From: CBDCMJ01 sp965218875
Lineage (GTDB): Bacteria > Chloroflexota > Dehalococcoidia > Lucifugimonadales > UBA3495
Direction: 5' to 3'
Assembly: GCA_965218875.1 (NCBI GenBank)
Contig: OZ244707.1
Location: forward strand, 1,736,001 to 1,800,000
DNA: 64,000 nt
Within the stretch, counting starts at the first letter, position 1. Each line of letters begins with the position of its first letter. Shown piece by piece: positions 41,732 to 51,168 of this stretch. The translations under genes and the position numbers were made by a program. The notes under the pieces are model-generated. The model saw only the letters and a program-made list of their open reading frames with translations, did not search any database and was not told the origin of the DNA.

Positions 41732-44209
41732 ATGACGACCGGCCCCAGGCAAGTGGCGTTGCGCTTTGACGCGGTGGCGATTGACCGGAAGTGGCAGGAG
41801 CGGTGGTCCCGGGACGGCCTGTACCGGGTTAACGACGAGGACTCCGGCCCCAAATGGTACGAGTTGACCATGTACCCTTACCCGTCGGGGGACCTCCACA
41901 TCGGGCACTGGTACGCCATGGCGCCGGCTGACTGTCACGCCCGGTTCCGGCGCATGCAGGGGTACAACGTGCTCCACCCCATCGGCTTCGACGCCTTTGG
42001 CCTGCCCGCCGAGAACGCGGCCATTAGCCGGGGAATTCACCCCTTCACCTGGACCATGAGCAATGTCGACAACATGCGCCGCCAGCTCCGCTCCATGGGC
42101 GCGGTCTACGATTGGGACCGGGAGGTCAACACCTGCACCCCCGAGTATTACCGCTGGAACCAGTGGTACTTCCTGAAGTTCCTGGAGCGCGGCCTGGCCT
42201 ACCGCGGCGAGGCCCCCGTGGTCTGGTGTCCCTCGTGTCAGACGGTGCTGGCCAACGAGCAGGTGGTCAACGGGGCCTGCGAGCGGTGCAACACCGAGAT
42301 CACCCGCCGCAATCTGGAACAGTGGTTCTTCCGCATCACCGACTATGCGGAGCGTCTGCTGGACTTCAGCGGGCTCGTCGATTGGCCGGACAAGATCCTC
42401 ACCATGCAGACCAACTGGATCGGCCGGAGCGAGGGCGTCGAGATCGGCTTCGACATAGCTCAGCCGGGCCTGGAACAGGAGGAGATTCGCACCTTCACCA
42501 CCCGGATAGACACGATATTCGGGGTCACCTTCCTGGCGCTGGCCCCGGAACACCCCCTGGTCGCCAAGCTGACCACTGAGGACCGGCGGGCTGACGTGGA
42601 GGCCTACATAGACCGGGCGCGTCAAACGTCCGAGATCGACCGTATGTCCACCGAGACCGAAAAGACCGGGGTATTCCTGGGTTCCTACGCGGTCAACCGG
42701 CTGAACGGAGAGCGGGTGCCCGTATTCATCGCCGACTACGTGCTCATGACCTACGGCACGGGCGCGGTGATGGGGGTCCCGGCCCACGACGCCAGGGACT
42801 TTGACTTCGCCGCCAAATACAAGCTTCCGGTCCGCATTGTGGTGGCCTCCCTGTCCTGGGACGGCAGCGACCTCCCCGAGGCCTACCTCGATGAAGGGTT
42901 CATGACCAACTCGGGCCCCTACGAGGGGTTGACCAACCTGGAGGGCAAGGAGGCTATCGCCGACGACCTGGAGAGGAATGGCTGGGGGCGGCGCGCCGTG
43001 TCCTACCGGATGCGCGACTGGCTCATATCCCGCCAGCGCTACTGGGGCACGCCCATACCCGTTGTCTATTGCGGCCAGTGCGGTATGGTGCCCGTGCCCG
43101 AAGAGGACCTGCCGGTGCTGCTTCCTTCCGACGCCGAGTTCAAACCCACCGGCGAATCACCCCTGGCTTCCAACGCGGACTTCGTCAACACCGCGTGTCC
43201 CCGCTGCGGCGGCCCGGCCCGGCGGGAGACCGACACCATGGACACCTTCATGGACTCGTCCTGGTACATGATGCGCTACCTCTCGCCGGACTACGCCCAA
43301 GGGCCCGTGGAGCCCGGAGCGGCCAAGCAGTGGCTGCCTGTGGACCAGTACACCGGGGGCGCCGAGCACGCGGTAATGCACTTGCTTTATTCCAGGTTCT
43401 TCATCAAGGCGCTCTGTGACATGGGCTTGGCCGACTTCGAGGAGCCCTTCCGGCGTCTGTTCAACCAGGGCGTGATCCTGGGAGAAGACCACGAGAAGAT
43501 GAGCAAGAGCCGGGGCAACGTGGTCAACCCGGACCTGGTGGTGCAGAACCTGGGCGCCGATGCCGTGCGCTGCTTTCTGATGTTCATCGGCCCCTGGGAC
43601 CAGGGAGGGCCATGGAGCGAGGTGGGGATGAACGGCATGGCCCGCTGGCTGAACCGCCTGTGGGACATGATGGTCCGGGACCCCGGGGAGTTGGACGCCA
43701 CCCCCAACGACGAGCAGGCGGTCCGCCAGACCTCCCGCCTGCTCCACCAGACCATTCGCAAGTGCCATACGGACCTGGACCGGTTCAAGTTCAACACGGC
43801 CATCGCGGCGCTGATGGAACTCTCCAACCACATGAACCACGTGTGGGCCGAGGGCAGTATAGATTCCCTGACTTGGCGCGAGTGCACCGAGAAGTTCTTG
43901 CTGATGCTGGCCCCCTTCGCCCCGCATATCTCCGAGGAGCTGTGGGAGCTAATAGGGCGCCCCTATAGCATCCACCGGCAGCCCTTTCCCAGGTGGGACG
44001 ACGACCTGGCGGCAGCAGAAATACTGACCCTGGTGGTGCAGGTCAACGGCAAGGTGCGGGACAAGCTGGAAGTGCCCGTTGACATAGAGGAGGCGGAGGC
44101 CCGGGAGTTGGCCCTGGCCAGTCCCCGAGTGAGGTCGTTCACTGATGGCAAGTCCGTCGACAAGACCGTGTACGTGCCCGGCCGGCTGATTAACGTGGTG
44201 GCGCAGTAG
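41732..44209 (+). CDS. leuS: Leucyl-tRNA synthetase
   Basis: The 825-aa product is a class Ia synthetase of bacterial LeuRS type. Seen are MYPYPSGDLHIGHWYAMAPA (HIGH motif 56-59), a zinc-ribbon CPSC...CERC pair, the CP1 editing domain with FTTRIDTIFGVTF (the T-rich editing site) and GVPAHDARDFDFA, RYWGTPIP, the leucine-specific YTGGAEHAVMHLLYSRF, and KMSKS (589-593). A C-terminal domain with VQVNGKVRDKL contacts the tRNA. ATG at 41732 with GGAG eight bases upstream; an in-frame upstream ATG at 41687 adds no conserved sequence. Confidence 0.97.
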   Translation: MTTGPRQVALRFDAVAIDRKWQERWSRDGLYRVNDEDSGPKWYELTMYPYPSGDLHIGHWYAMAPADCHARFRRMQGYNVLHPIGFDAFGLPAENAAISRGIHPFTWTMSNVDNMRRQLRSMGAVYDWDREVNTCTPEYYRWNQWYFLKFLERGLAYRGEAPVVWCPSCQTVLANEQVVNGACERCNTEITRRNLEQWFFRITDYAERLLDFSGLVDWPDKILTMQTNWIGRSEGVEIGFDIAQPGLEQEEIRTFTTRIDTIFGVTFLALAPEHPLVAKLTTEDRRADVEAYIDRARQTSEIDRMSTETEKTGVFLGSYAVNRLNGERVPVFIADYVLMTYGTGAVMGVPAHDARDFDFAAKYKLPVRIVVASLSWDGSDLPEAYLDEGFMTNSGPYEGLTNLEGKEAIADDLERNGWGRRAVSYRMRDWLISRQRYWGTPIPVVYCGQCGMVPVPEEDLPVLLPSDAEFKPTGESPLASNADFVNTACPRCGGPARRETDTMDTFMDSSWYMMRYLSPDYAQGPVEPGAAKQWLPVDQYTGGAEHAVMHLLYSRFFIKALCDMGLADFEEPFRRLFNQGVILGEDHEKMSKSRGNVVNPDLVVQNLGADAVRCFLMFIGPWDQGGPWSEVGMNGMARWLNRLWDMMVRDPGELDATPNDEQAVRQTSRLLHQTIRKCHTDLDRFKFNTAIAALMELSNHMNHVWAEGSIDSLTWRECTEKFLLMLAPFAPHISEELWELIGRPYSIHRQPFPRWDDDLAAAEILTLVVQVNGKVRDKLEVPVDIEEAEARELALASPRVRSFTDGKSVDKTVYVPGRLINVVAQ

Positions 44210-44313
44210 CCGGGAGCGGGGCAAAGATTCAGCCCGGACTCGACAAGCGGGCAATTCCAGGCGGGAAATGGCGATAACGCGTCCGGAGAAAAGCGACCGG
44301 ATGGATACTGCGA

Positions 44314-45045
44314 ATGGCGCAAACAGAAAGTCCTAGCTCCGCTGGTTTAGGCCGCCTCTACGGCGTGGGTGTAGGCCCCGGCGACCCGGAACTGCTGACT
44401 CTCAAAGCGCAGCGGGTCCTCCGGAGCGTGGGGGCCGTTGCCTATACGCAACTGGACGACGGCCGGGAAAGCTACGCCCTCAGCGTGGTCAGAAACATCT
44501 TGGATGAAGCCAAGCTCCACTTCGTAAGCATAACCATCCCCTCCGACGACACTCCGGTCAGCGATGGGACCTGGCGGGACGCGGCGGCCACCATCGGCGG
44601 CCACCTGGCCGACGGCTGCGACGTGGCCTTCGTCACCGAGGGCGACCCCATGCTGTACAGCGAGTTCTCCCGCCTGCTGGCCGGCGTGCAAGCGGTCGTC
44701 CCCGATCTGTCCGTGGAGGTGGTCCCCGGCGTGTCTTCCATCATGGCCGCGGCCGCCAGCGCCAGGGTCCCCCTGGCCACCCACGGCCAGCGCCTGGCGA
44801 TTCTCCCCGGCGTTTACGGCATAGACGACCTGAGGGAGGCTATCACCAACTACGACACCATAGTTCTCATGGACGTGAGCCGCGCCCTGCTCAACGCCCT
44901 GGCCAATCTGGAGAAGCTGGGCCTCGCCGGGACCGCGTACTACGTGAGCCGCGCCACCACGCAACGGGAAGAGGTGGTGCAAAACATCCATCAACTGTCC
45001 GACGAGGACTTCGATTACTTCTCGCTGCTCATCATCAAACGTTGA
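44314..45045 (+). CDS. cobI: Precorrin-2 C20-methyltransferase (CobI/CbiL)
   Basis: The 243-aa product belongs to the tetrapyrrole methylase family. It starts with GRLYGVGVGPGDPELLTLKA, followed by VAFVTEGDPMLYSEFSRL and VVPGVSSIMAAAASARVPLA, the segments that bind S-adenosylmethionine and the macrocycle. CobI adds the C20 methyl group in cobalamin synthesis. No other cobalamin gene is in the window, so it is isolated from its pathway. It lies 104 bases after leuS. Confidence 0.93.
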   Translation: MAQTESPSSAGLGRLYGVGVGPGDPELLTLKAQRVLRSVGAVAYTQLDDGRESYALSVVRNILDEAKLHFVSITIPSDDTPVSDGTWRDAAATIGGHLADGCDVAFVTEGDPMLYSEFSRLLAGVQAVVPDLSVEVVPGVSSIMAAAASARVPLATHGQRLAILPGVYGIDDLREAITNYDTIVLMDVSRALLNALANLEKLGLAGTAYYVSRATTQREEVVQNIHQLSDEDFDYFSLLIIKR

Positions 45046-45133
45046 CCCGGCCCGGTCTTTTTCACCCGCTCCGGGGCCGGGAGGGTGTTTTCGCCGTATA
45101 TAGGACCGCCAACTCACTCCTAGCGAGGGGATT

Positions 45134-45988
45134 ATGGACATAGGGATCTTCGTCTTCGAGAGCGACGCTTCCACTGACCCCGCGGTGCTGGCCCGGAGGG
45201 CCGAGGAGCTGGGGTTCGAGTCGTTTTGGGTGCCCGAACACCCGGTCCTGCCGGTGCATACCTCGTCTCCGTTCCCCGGCTCCCCCGACGGCCTGATTCC
45301 CGAGGTCTACGGGCGCATCGTCGACCCTTTTATTGCCCTGGCCCGCGCCTCGGCGGTTACCAGCACCATCAAGCTGGGCACCGGGATCTGCCTGGTGCCG
45401 GAGCGCAACCCACTGCTTCTGGCCAAAGAGGTTGCCACCCTGGACCACTTTTCCGGCGGCCGGGTCATCTTCGGAATTGGCGCGGGCTGGCTCAAGGAAG
45501 AGACGGACGTCATGGGCGGAGACTTCTCCCATCGCTGGGGCCAGACCAAGGACTCCGTGCTTGCCATGAAGCAGCTGTGGACCCAAGACGAGGCCGAATA
45601 TCACGGGGCTTACTACGACTTCCCGGCCGTGCGGTCCGTCCCCAAACCCGCCCAGGACCCTCACCCGCCGGTTCTCCTAGGGGGCAGCGCCCGCAACGTG
45701 CTCAAGCGGGTGGTGGAATGGGGTGACGGCTGGATGCCGGTGCGCACCACGGTGGAGCAGGTCCGTCAGGGCCGGGAAACCCTGAACGATCTTGCCCGCC
45801 AAGCCGGGCGAGACCCGGAGGAAATTCAGATCATGGCCTTCGGGGCTCCGGGCCAGTTCCGGGACCGGGAGGTCATCAAAGACCTGGAGCAGGCCGGCGC
45901 CGACCGGGTTACCATCTGGCTGGAAAACACCGGCGGCCCGGAGTCGCTGCGCGAGATGGACGACATCGCCCGTGACGTCCTGGGCTGA
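45134..45988 (+). CDS. LLM-class flavin-dependent oxidoreductase (TIGR03619-like)
   Basis: The 284-aa product is a luciferase-like barrel: MDIGIFVFESDA, LGFESFWVPEHPVLP, IKLGTGICLVPERNPLLLAK, SGGRVIFGIGAGWLKEE, and HPPVLLGGSARNVLKRVVEW. It is a paralogue of the protein at 12137, sharing the same motif order. Cofactor (FMN or F420) and substrate are unknown. ATG with GAGGGG just upstream. It is followed 110 bases on by an alpha/beta hydrolase in the same direction. Confidence 0.93.
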   Translation: MDIGIFVFESDASTDPAVLARRAEELGFESFWVPEHPVLPVHTSSPFPGSPDGLIPEVYGRIVDPFIALARASAVTSTIKLGTGICLVPERNPLLLAKEVATLDHFSGGRVIFGIGAGWLKEETDVMGGDFSHRWGQTKDSVLAMKQLWTQDEAEYHGAYYDFPAVRSVPKPAQDPHPPVLLGGSARNVLKRVVEWGDGWMPVRTTVEQVRQGRETLNDLARQAGRDPEEIQIMAFGAPGQFRDREVIKDLEQAGADRVTIWLENTGGPESLREMDDIARDVLG

Positions 45989-46098
45989 ACCCCCGGCCGC
46001 AGCGGCGTGGGGCCGGCTGCGGGCGTGTGCTAAACTGTCGCCACCGGCTCTCCACTCCCCCTGGCGTGGGACCCGGACAAGCGGCTGGAGGCTAGACA

Positions 46099-46938
46099 AT
46101 GACCACTGAGGTCAAACCCCAAGACAAGACAGTTTCCGCCAACGGGTTGAACCTGCACTACCTGGACTGGGGCACAGCGGGCAAGCCGCCGCTGGTGTTG
46201 CTGCACGGCCTCCGGGGCCACGCTCACTCCTGGGACGACGTCTCCGCCGCTCTGTGCCCCGACTTCCACATCCTGGCCTTGGACCAGCGAGGCCGAGGCG
46301 ACAGCGATTGGGCGCCCGGCGGCGACTACTCCACCAACGCCTTCGTCGACGACTTGGCCGCCTTCACCGACGCCCTGTCGCTGGACTCCTTCCTGTTGGT
46401 GGGACACTCCATGGGCGGGCGCAATAGCATGGCCTTCGCCGGCAGGTACCCGGAGCGGGTGCAAAAGCTGGTAATCGTGGACATCGGCCCCGTCGTCGAT
46501 GCTCTAGGCAGCGAGCGGATAACTCGCGAGCTGAGCGCCGTGCCCGAGGAGTTCGACTCCTTCGAGAGCGTCGTGGCCTATATCGGGAAAGAGAACCGGT
46601 TCGCATCCGACAGTGTGCTGCGCCGCCGCCTGACCTACGCCACCAAGGAATTGCCCAACGGGCGCGTCGGGTGGAAGTACGACCCGGAGATTAGGGAGCA
46701 GCGCCGCCGGAATACCGGCGCTCCCGCCGTGGACTTGTGGCCCTCCCTGGCCAACATCACCTGCCCCACCCTGGTGGTGCGGGGAATGGAAACGGACCTC
46801 TTGACCGAGGATACGGCCAACCGCATAGTGGACACCCTGGCCCAGGGCAAAGTGGTGCAAGTACGGCGGGCCGGACACATGGTCTTCGAGGACAATCCCC
46901 AGGACTTCATCTCGGAGATTACGCCGTTCCTCAAGTAG
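46099..46938 (+). CDS. Alpha/beta hydrolase
   Basis: The 279-aa product is a canonical alpha/beta hydrolase: LVLLHGLRGHAHSWDDV forms the oxyanion HG loop, ALDQRGRGDSDW is the strand-4 region, VGHSMGGRNSMAFA carries the nucleophile Ser, LVVRGMETDLL the Asp region, and VRRAGHMVFEDNP the catalytic His. It would hydrolyse an ester, lactone or C-C bond. ATG with GGAGG about 8 bases upstream. It is followed by a second, different hydrolase. Confidence 0.92.
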   Translation: MTTEVKPQDKTVSANGLNLHYLDWGTAGKPPLVLLHGLRGHAHSWDDVSAALCPDFHILALDQRGRGDSDWAPGGDYSTNAFVDDLAAFTDALSLDSFLLVGHSMGGRNSMAFAGRYPERVQKLVIVDIGPVVDALGSERITRELSAVPEEFDSFESVVAYIGKENRFASDSVLRRRLTYATKELPNGRVGWKYDPEIREQRRRNTGAPAVDLWPSLANITCPTLVVRGMETDLLTEDTANRIVDTLAQGKVVQVRRAGHMVFEDNPQDFISEITPFLK

Positions 46939-47023
46939 CGGCCGGCTTGCCGGTCGCGATACGGCGGCCCCGGGCGTCCTCCCGGCCCGGCGCCCTGCCG
47001 TCAACCTGATCGGAGGTGGCGCT

Positions 47024-47722
47024 ATGGCAGTGCCAGGGGATGAGACCCGGGACGCCGCCGGGCCGGATTCCAGCGGGCAGGCCCCGGCGGCGCGGGAGCG
47101 CCATGAGGGCCCGGGCCGGCGCCTTACTTTTCGCACCCCCGGCGGAGAGCTGAAGGCAATTCTGCACCGGGCCCCCGGCTCCAAGCAGGGCGTCATCTGG
47201 GTCTGCGGGGCCAGAGGCGGGTTCGGAGGTCCGGGAGAGGGGACCTACTCCAGGCTGGCCGAGGCTTTTCGAGAGCGGAGCATCACCTCGCTGCGCCTGG
47301 ACTACCGCCAGCCCAACGTGCTGGAAGAGTGCATGATGGACGTGCTGGCCGGAGTGGCGTACCTCAAGGGCACCGGTCACGAGCCCGTGGTGCTGGTAGG
47401 ACATTCCTTCGGCGGCGCCGTGGTTATTGCCGCCGGCACGGCCAGCGATCACGTCAAGGGAGTGGTCTCCCTGGCTCCGCAGACCTACGGCGCCCAGATG
47501 GTGGGCAGGCTGACCCCCAAGTCCCTGCTGGTGGTCCACGGTAAAGCCGACAGCCGGCTGCCCTACCTCAACGGTCAACAAATCTACAACATAGCCAATG
47601 AACCCAAGCAGTTGGTGTTGTACGAAGACGCTGAGCACGGGTTGGTGGAGTGCCGCGATGAGATGGAAGAGCTGCTCAGCGACTGGATTCCCGCCACTCT
47701 GGGCGTGTCCGCGCCCGAATAA
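47024..47722 (+). CDS. Alpha/beta hydrolase, dienelactone-hydrolase-like
   Basis: The 232-aa product has a disordered first 30 residues, then an alpha/beta hydrolase core. VVLVGHSFGGAVVIAAGTAS carries the nucleophile Ser, SLLVVHGKADSRLPYLNGQQ the Asp region, and LYEDAEHGLVECRDEM the His. The early VCGARGGFGG loop replaces the usual HG oxyanion motif, as in small dienelactone hydrolase-like and KTR-type proteins. ATG with GGAGG about 6 bases before. A family B element separates it from the hydantoinase gene. Confidence 0.9.
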   Translation: MAVPGDETRDAAGPDSSGQAPAARERHEGPGRRLTFRTPGGELKAILHRAPGSKQGVIWVCGARGGFGGPGEGTYSRLAEAFRERSITSLRLDYRQPNVLEECMMDVLAGVAYLKGTGHEPVVLVGHSFGGAVVIAAGTASDHVKGVVSLAPQTYGAQMVGRLTPKSLLVVHGKADSRLPYLNGQQIYNIANEPKQLVLYEDAEHGLVECRDEMEELLSDWIPATLGVSAPE

Positions 47723-47766
47723 GCGTCCCCGGGGAAATCGGTTAGCATAGCGGTAGGGTCTTTAAA

Positions 47767-47899
47767 TAGTCACTCTTGTCCCTACCTGTCATTCCAAACC
47801 AACGGGAGGAATCTGAAATCTCTGCCAAAGGCCAGGGTAGGCCGGACCCAAGAATCTCAGATTCCTCGCTCCGCTCGGAATGACAACTAAAAGGCCCTG
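47767..47899 (-). repeat. Family B palindromic element, copy 2 (inverted)
   Basis: Reverse complement of the copy at 41504-41635 with few differences. Its right end stops about 14 bases before the ribosome-binding site of the hydantoinase gene. Confidence 0.85.
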
Positions 47900-47923
47900 A
47901 GCCTAGCGGCAAGGAGGATTGAC

Positions 47924-49360
47924 ATGCTGGACTTGATCGTTCGCGGCGGCCGGGTGGTCACGGAAGAGGGCGTGACCGAGATGGACGTGGGAATCAGTGG
48001 AGGCCTCATCGCCGCCCTTGCTTCCCCAGGTAACCTGGAGGTGGAAGCGGGCCGTGTCATCGACGCCACGGGCAAACTAGTCCTGCCCGGGGGCATAGAG
48101 CCCCACAGCCACATTGGTATTCCGGTGCCCGAAACCTGGGCGGGGCGGCCCGAAGTGTTCACTCAGCCGCCGGAAGCGGCCAGTCGCGCCGCCGCCTTTG
48201 GCGGGGTGACCACCTTCGTAGACTTTGCCGGAAGCCTTCCCTTAGTCCCCGGAGACGCGCCGTCGTCGGAGCCCATCACCACGCAGATAGAACAGCGCCG
48301 GGCGGCTTTCGACGGCCACTCCTATACCGACTACGCCTTCCACTTCATCCTGGCCGGGGCGGTGCCGCCCCGGATGATCGAGGAGATAGGCGAGGCCATT
48401 CAAACCGGCATCAGCAGCTTCAAGATATTCACCACTTTCCTGGCCCGCTGCCCGTACGGTCACCTCTGGGAGATCTTCCAGCAGGTAGCCAACAATGGCG
48501 GGATCATGGCGGTCCACGCGGAAGAAGACGACATCGTTACCTATATGGAGCAGAAGCTCAGGAGGGAGGGCAGGGACCAGGGCTACAACCTCCATCTGGT
48601 GCATAACAATATCTCCGAGGACATAGCCTTCCGCAAGATAATCCGCCTAGCCGAGCACACCGAGGCCGGAGTCTACTTCGTCCACACCACGGCGAAGGAG
48701 GGAGTGGCGGCGGTGGCCGAGGCCCGCAACCGGCAGTTGCCGGTCTACGGCGAAGCCCTGCACAACTACCTGGAGTTCACCTGCGAGGACTACAAGAAGC
48801 CCGGCGGCACCATCATCCACACCTATCCGGCCATCAAGTACCCCGACGACCGCGACGCTCTGCAGCAGGGGTTGGTGGACGGTCCCATGTGCACCACCGC
48901 CACCGACGACTACACCACCTACAAGGACGTGAAGCTGTCGGGGACGACCATAGACACTGTCTGCGGGGGGCACAACGGGATCGAGACCCGGCTGCCGGTG
49001 ACCTACACCAAGCTGGTGTCCACCGGGCGCATCTCCCTGGAACGCTTCGCGGCCATCACGTCCTCCAACGCCGCCAAGATTCTCGGGATGTACCCTCAGA
49101 AGGGGGCCATCGCCGTCGGCAGCGATGCGGACATCGTGGTGTTCGACCCCAATCTGCGGAAGAAGCTGACCCTGGACGACCTGCACTCCGACTCGGACTA
49201 CTCGATATGGGAGGGGTTCGAGTGCCAGGGCTACCCGGTGATGACCATCCTGCGGGGCAAAGTCATCGTGGAAGACGGGAAGCTCACCGGCGACACCAAC
49301 GACGGCCGCTGGCTCCGGAGGAAGATAGCGCCCAAGGTCCTGGCCCAGCCAGCCGCCTGA
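47924..49360 (+). CDS. Dihydropyrimidinase/hydantoinase family amidohydrolase (paralogue 1)
   Basis: The 478-aa product is a binuclear-metal amidohydrolase. Ligands visible: His61 and His63 in GGIEPHSHIG, the carbamylated Lys167 in ISSFKIFTTF, His198 in AVHAEEDD, His254 in VYFVHTT and Asp328 in TATDDYTT. The C-terminal part returns to the beta sandwich (GSDADIVVFDP, ILRGKVIVEDGK). These enzymes open cyclic amides such as dihydropyrimidines or 5-substituted hydantoins. Ribosome-binding site AAGGAGG is well placed. A convergent MmgE/PrpD gene follows, and a second paralogue lies at 51508. Confidence 0.94.
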   Translation: MLDLIVRGGRVVTEEGVTEMDVGISGGLIAALASPGNLEVEAGRVIDATGKLVLPGGIEPHSHIGIPVPETWAGRPEVFTQPPEAASRAAAFGGVTTFVDFAGSLPLVPGDAPSSEPITTQIEQRRAAFDGHSYTDYAFHFILAGAVPPRMIEEIGEAIQTGISSFKIFTTFLARCPYGHLWEIFQQVANNGGIMAVHAEEDDIVTYMEQKLRREGRDQGYNLHLVHNNISEDIAFRKIIRLAEHTEAGVYFVHTTAKEGVAAVAEARNRQLPVYGEALHNYLEFTCEDYKKPGGTIIHTYPAIKYPDDRDALQQGLVDGPMCTTATDDYTTYKDVKLSGTTIDTVCGGHNGIETRLPVTYTKLVSTGRISLERFAAITSSNAAKILGMYPQKGAIAVGSDADIVVFDPNLRKKLTLDDLHSDSDYSIWEGFECQGYPVMTILRGKVIVEDGKLTGDTNDGRWLRRKIAPKVLAQPAA

Positions 49361-49385
49361 GCAGGTCCGCCTGGATAGCCCCCGC

Positions 49386-50783
49386 CTACTCCGCGGCCAG
49401 CAGCGCCGCCAGGTCCCGGGCGTCGATCATCGATTCCAACGATTCTATACGGGAAACTATTTCCCCCTGCCTCCGCGCGGAGATAACCGGGGAAGTAAGC
49501 CCCAGGAACTTGTCTTTCAACTCGTCCCAGGTGAGGGGGTTTTCCGGGTCTCCCTTGGGATAGTCGATTTCGCCCCGCAGGGTGCGGCCGTCCTTGACGT
49601 CCACTTCGGCCCACGCCCGGAATTGGCGGGGAAACGTCGCCTCCAGCGCGGGGTCGATGACGCACCGGGTCCGCTCCATGATGTTCCTTATCTCGGGACG
49701 TTCCGGAACGCCGGGGACGTATTCGGACAGGGAAGCGCGGCCGAAAACCAGGGCCGCCGCCGCGCCAAAGGGCATGCTGAACTGCATGTCCACCACTGAA
49801 ATGGGATTGCGCTTGTTCTCCTCGGGGGAGGCCACCAGCTTGAATCCGGCGTTCAGCACCCCCACTCGCACTTCTTCCACGTCTTGATGCTGGATGTGGT
49901 GGGAGTTCTTCAGGTCCAGCAGGCAGTCGATGGGGCCTTGCTTGTAGCGGCAGCAAGAGTGGGGCTTGATGCCCGTCCGAGTGATCATAAACTCTTCGCC
50001 AAGGCCGGGAAGCACCGAGTCCGGGTCGGGGTCTCCCGAGTAAGCCTGAAGAAAACCGTCTCTTCCCTCCAGGATGCTCGCGGGACCAACGAAGCCGTTG
50101 CGGGCCAGAAGCGCCGCCCAGATGCCGCTGTGGGCCGCCCAACCGGGGTGGAACCGTTTGGTCCAGGCGCCTTGGGCCAGGAACTCCATGCTGCCCGACG
50201 TCTGGCTGCCGGCAATGCCCAGCGCGTGGGATAGGCAGTTGCCGTCCAGGCCCAACGCGTGGCCGGCCGCCGCCGCAGCGCCGAAGGCCCCGCAGGTCCC
50301 CGTGGGATGAAAGCCCCGGCCGTAGTGCTCCAACGGCTTTAGGGCCCGGCCCAGGCGCACCATGACGTCGTAGCCGGTGACCACCGAGGTGATGAACCTC
50401 TTGCCGCTCAGCGGCGCCAGGTCTCCCATGGCCAGCGACGTGGGATAGGACACTACTCCCGGGTGCAGCGACGCCTCGTTGTTGACGTCATCCAACTCCA
50501 CGCTATGGAAGGCGACGCCGTTGGCCAACGCGGCGTATTCGGGCAGCGCCCGGCTGTGGGTCCCCACCACCGCCGAAGGGCCGGGCCTCCCAGCGTCCTC
50601 GATAGTCTTCACCACGGTCTTGGCCGACTCGGTTGTAGACCCGTTCAGCGTAACCCCGGCAAAGTCCAAGCAGAGGTATTTGACCCAGTCCACCACTTCC
50701 GGGGGCAGGTCCTCGTAGGACAGCCCGGCGGAGAACTCCGCCAGCGTTCGGGTAATGCCGTTGGACTTATCGGTTCGAACCAT
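49386..50783 (-). CDS. MmgE/PrpD family protein
   Basis: The 465-aa product belongs to the MmgE/PrpD family, all-helical enzymes that include 2-methylcitrate dehydratase, iminodisuccinate epimerase and cis-aconitate decarboxylase. Seen are the helical start TLAEFSAGLSYEDLPPEVVD, LANGVAFHSVELDDVNNEAS (the conserved H-x-x-E-x-D-D), HPTGTCGAFGAAAAAGHALG and KPHSCCRYKQGPIDCLLDL. The usual function cannot be separated within the family by sequence alone. The ATG at 50781-50783 has GGAGG upstream, so the longer frame is not used. It lies between two hydantoinases, convergent with one and divergent from the other. Confidence 0.92.
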   Translation of the reverse strand: MVRTDKSNGITRTLAEFSAGLSYEDLPPEVVDWVKYLCLDFAGVTLNGSTTESAKTVVKTIEDAGRPGPSAVVGTHSRALPEYAALANGVAFHSVELDDVNNEASLHPGVVSYPTSLAMGDLAPLSGKRFITSVVTGYDVMVRLGRALKPLEHYGRGFHPTGTCGAFGAAAAAGHALGLDGNCLSHALGIAGSQTSGSMEFLAQGAWTKRFHPGWAAHSGIWAALLARNGFVGPASILEGRDGFLQAYSGDPDPDSVLPGLGEEFMITRTGIKPHSCCRYKQGPIDCLLDLKNSHHIQHQDVEEVRVGVLNAGFKLVASPEENKRNPISVVDMQFSMPFGAAAALVFGRASLSEYVPGVPERPEIRNIMERTRCVIDPALEATFPRQFRAWAEVDVKDGRTLRGEIDYPKGDPENPLTWDELKDKFLGLTSPVISARRQGEIVSRIESLESMIDARDLAALLAAE

Positions 50784-50918
50784 CGTGGGGCCCTCCGAGG
50801 GAACTGAGTGAGGGTAAAACCTATTCAGCACGTCTAGCCGGGATACGCCGCAGGGATTGGTGACGGCGGCCCGCCAATTGTAACATGGCTAGAAAACCCG
50901 TCGCCCCCGTCACGCCGA

Positions 50919-51024
50919 ATCCGTCTACGGGCGCCCCCCCGCGTCCGCCTACGGGCGTCCCCCCGCGTCCGCCTACGGGCGTCCCCCCGCGTCACGCCGC
51001 GTCCGCCTACGGGCGTCCCCCCCG
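50919..51024. repeat. 24-bp minisatellite, about four units
   Basis: Two exact tandem units (50943-50966 and 50967-50990, GTCCGCCTACGGGCGTCCCC plus CCGC), one divergent unit before (from 50919) and one after a 10-bp interruption (51001-51024). Confidence 0.92.
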
Positions 51025-51168
51025 TCACGCCGAGTCCGCCTTCAGGCGGGCGAGGGGTCTAAAGTCCTAGTCAGGGCTGTGGTCCATCGTTCGCAGCGTG
51101 GCTGGCGCATAAGGGCTTGAGATTCCTCGTCTCTGCGCCCCCACGAAATGACGGAAAGGGGGCGCCCG

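Noticed and set aside
50919..51024. CRISPR array
   Set aside because: Units are tandem without unique spacers. The same holds for the 2.4-3.2 kb array. No cas genes are present.
50885..51070. Pro-rich 61-codon frame
   Set aside because: It is a direct translation of the 24-bp minisatellite and has no ribosome-binding site.
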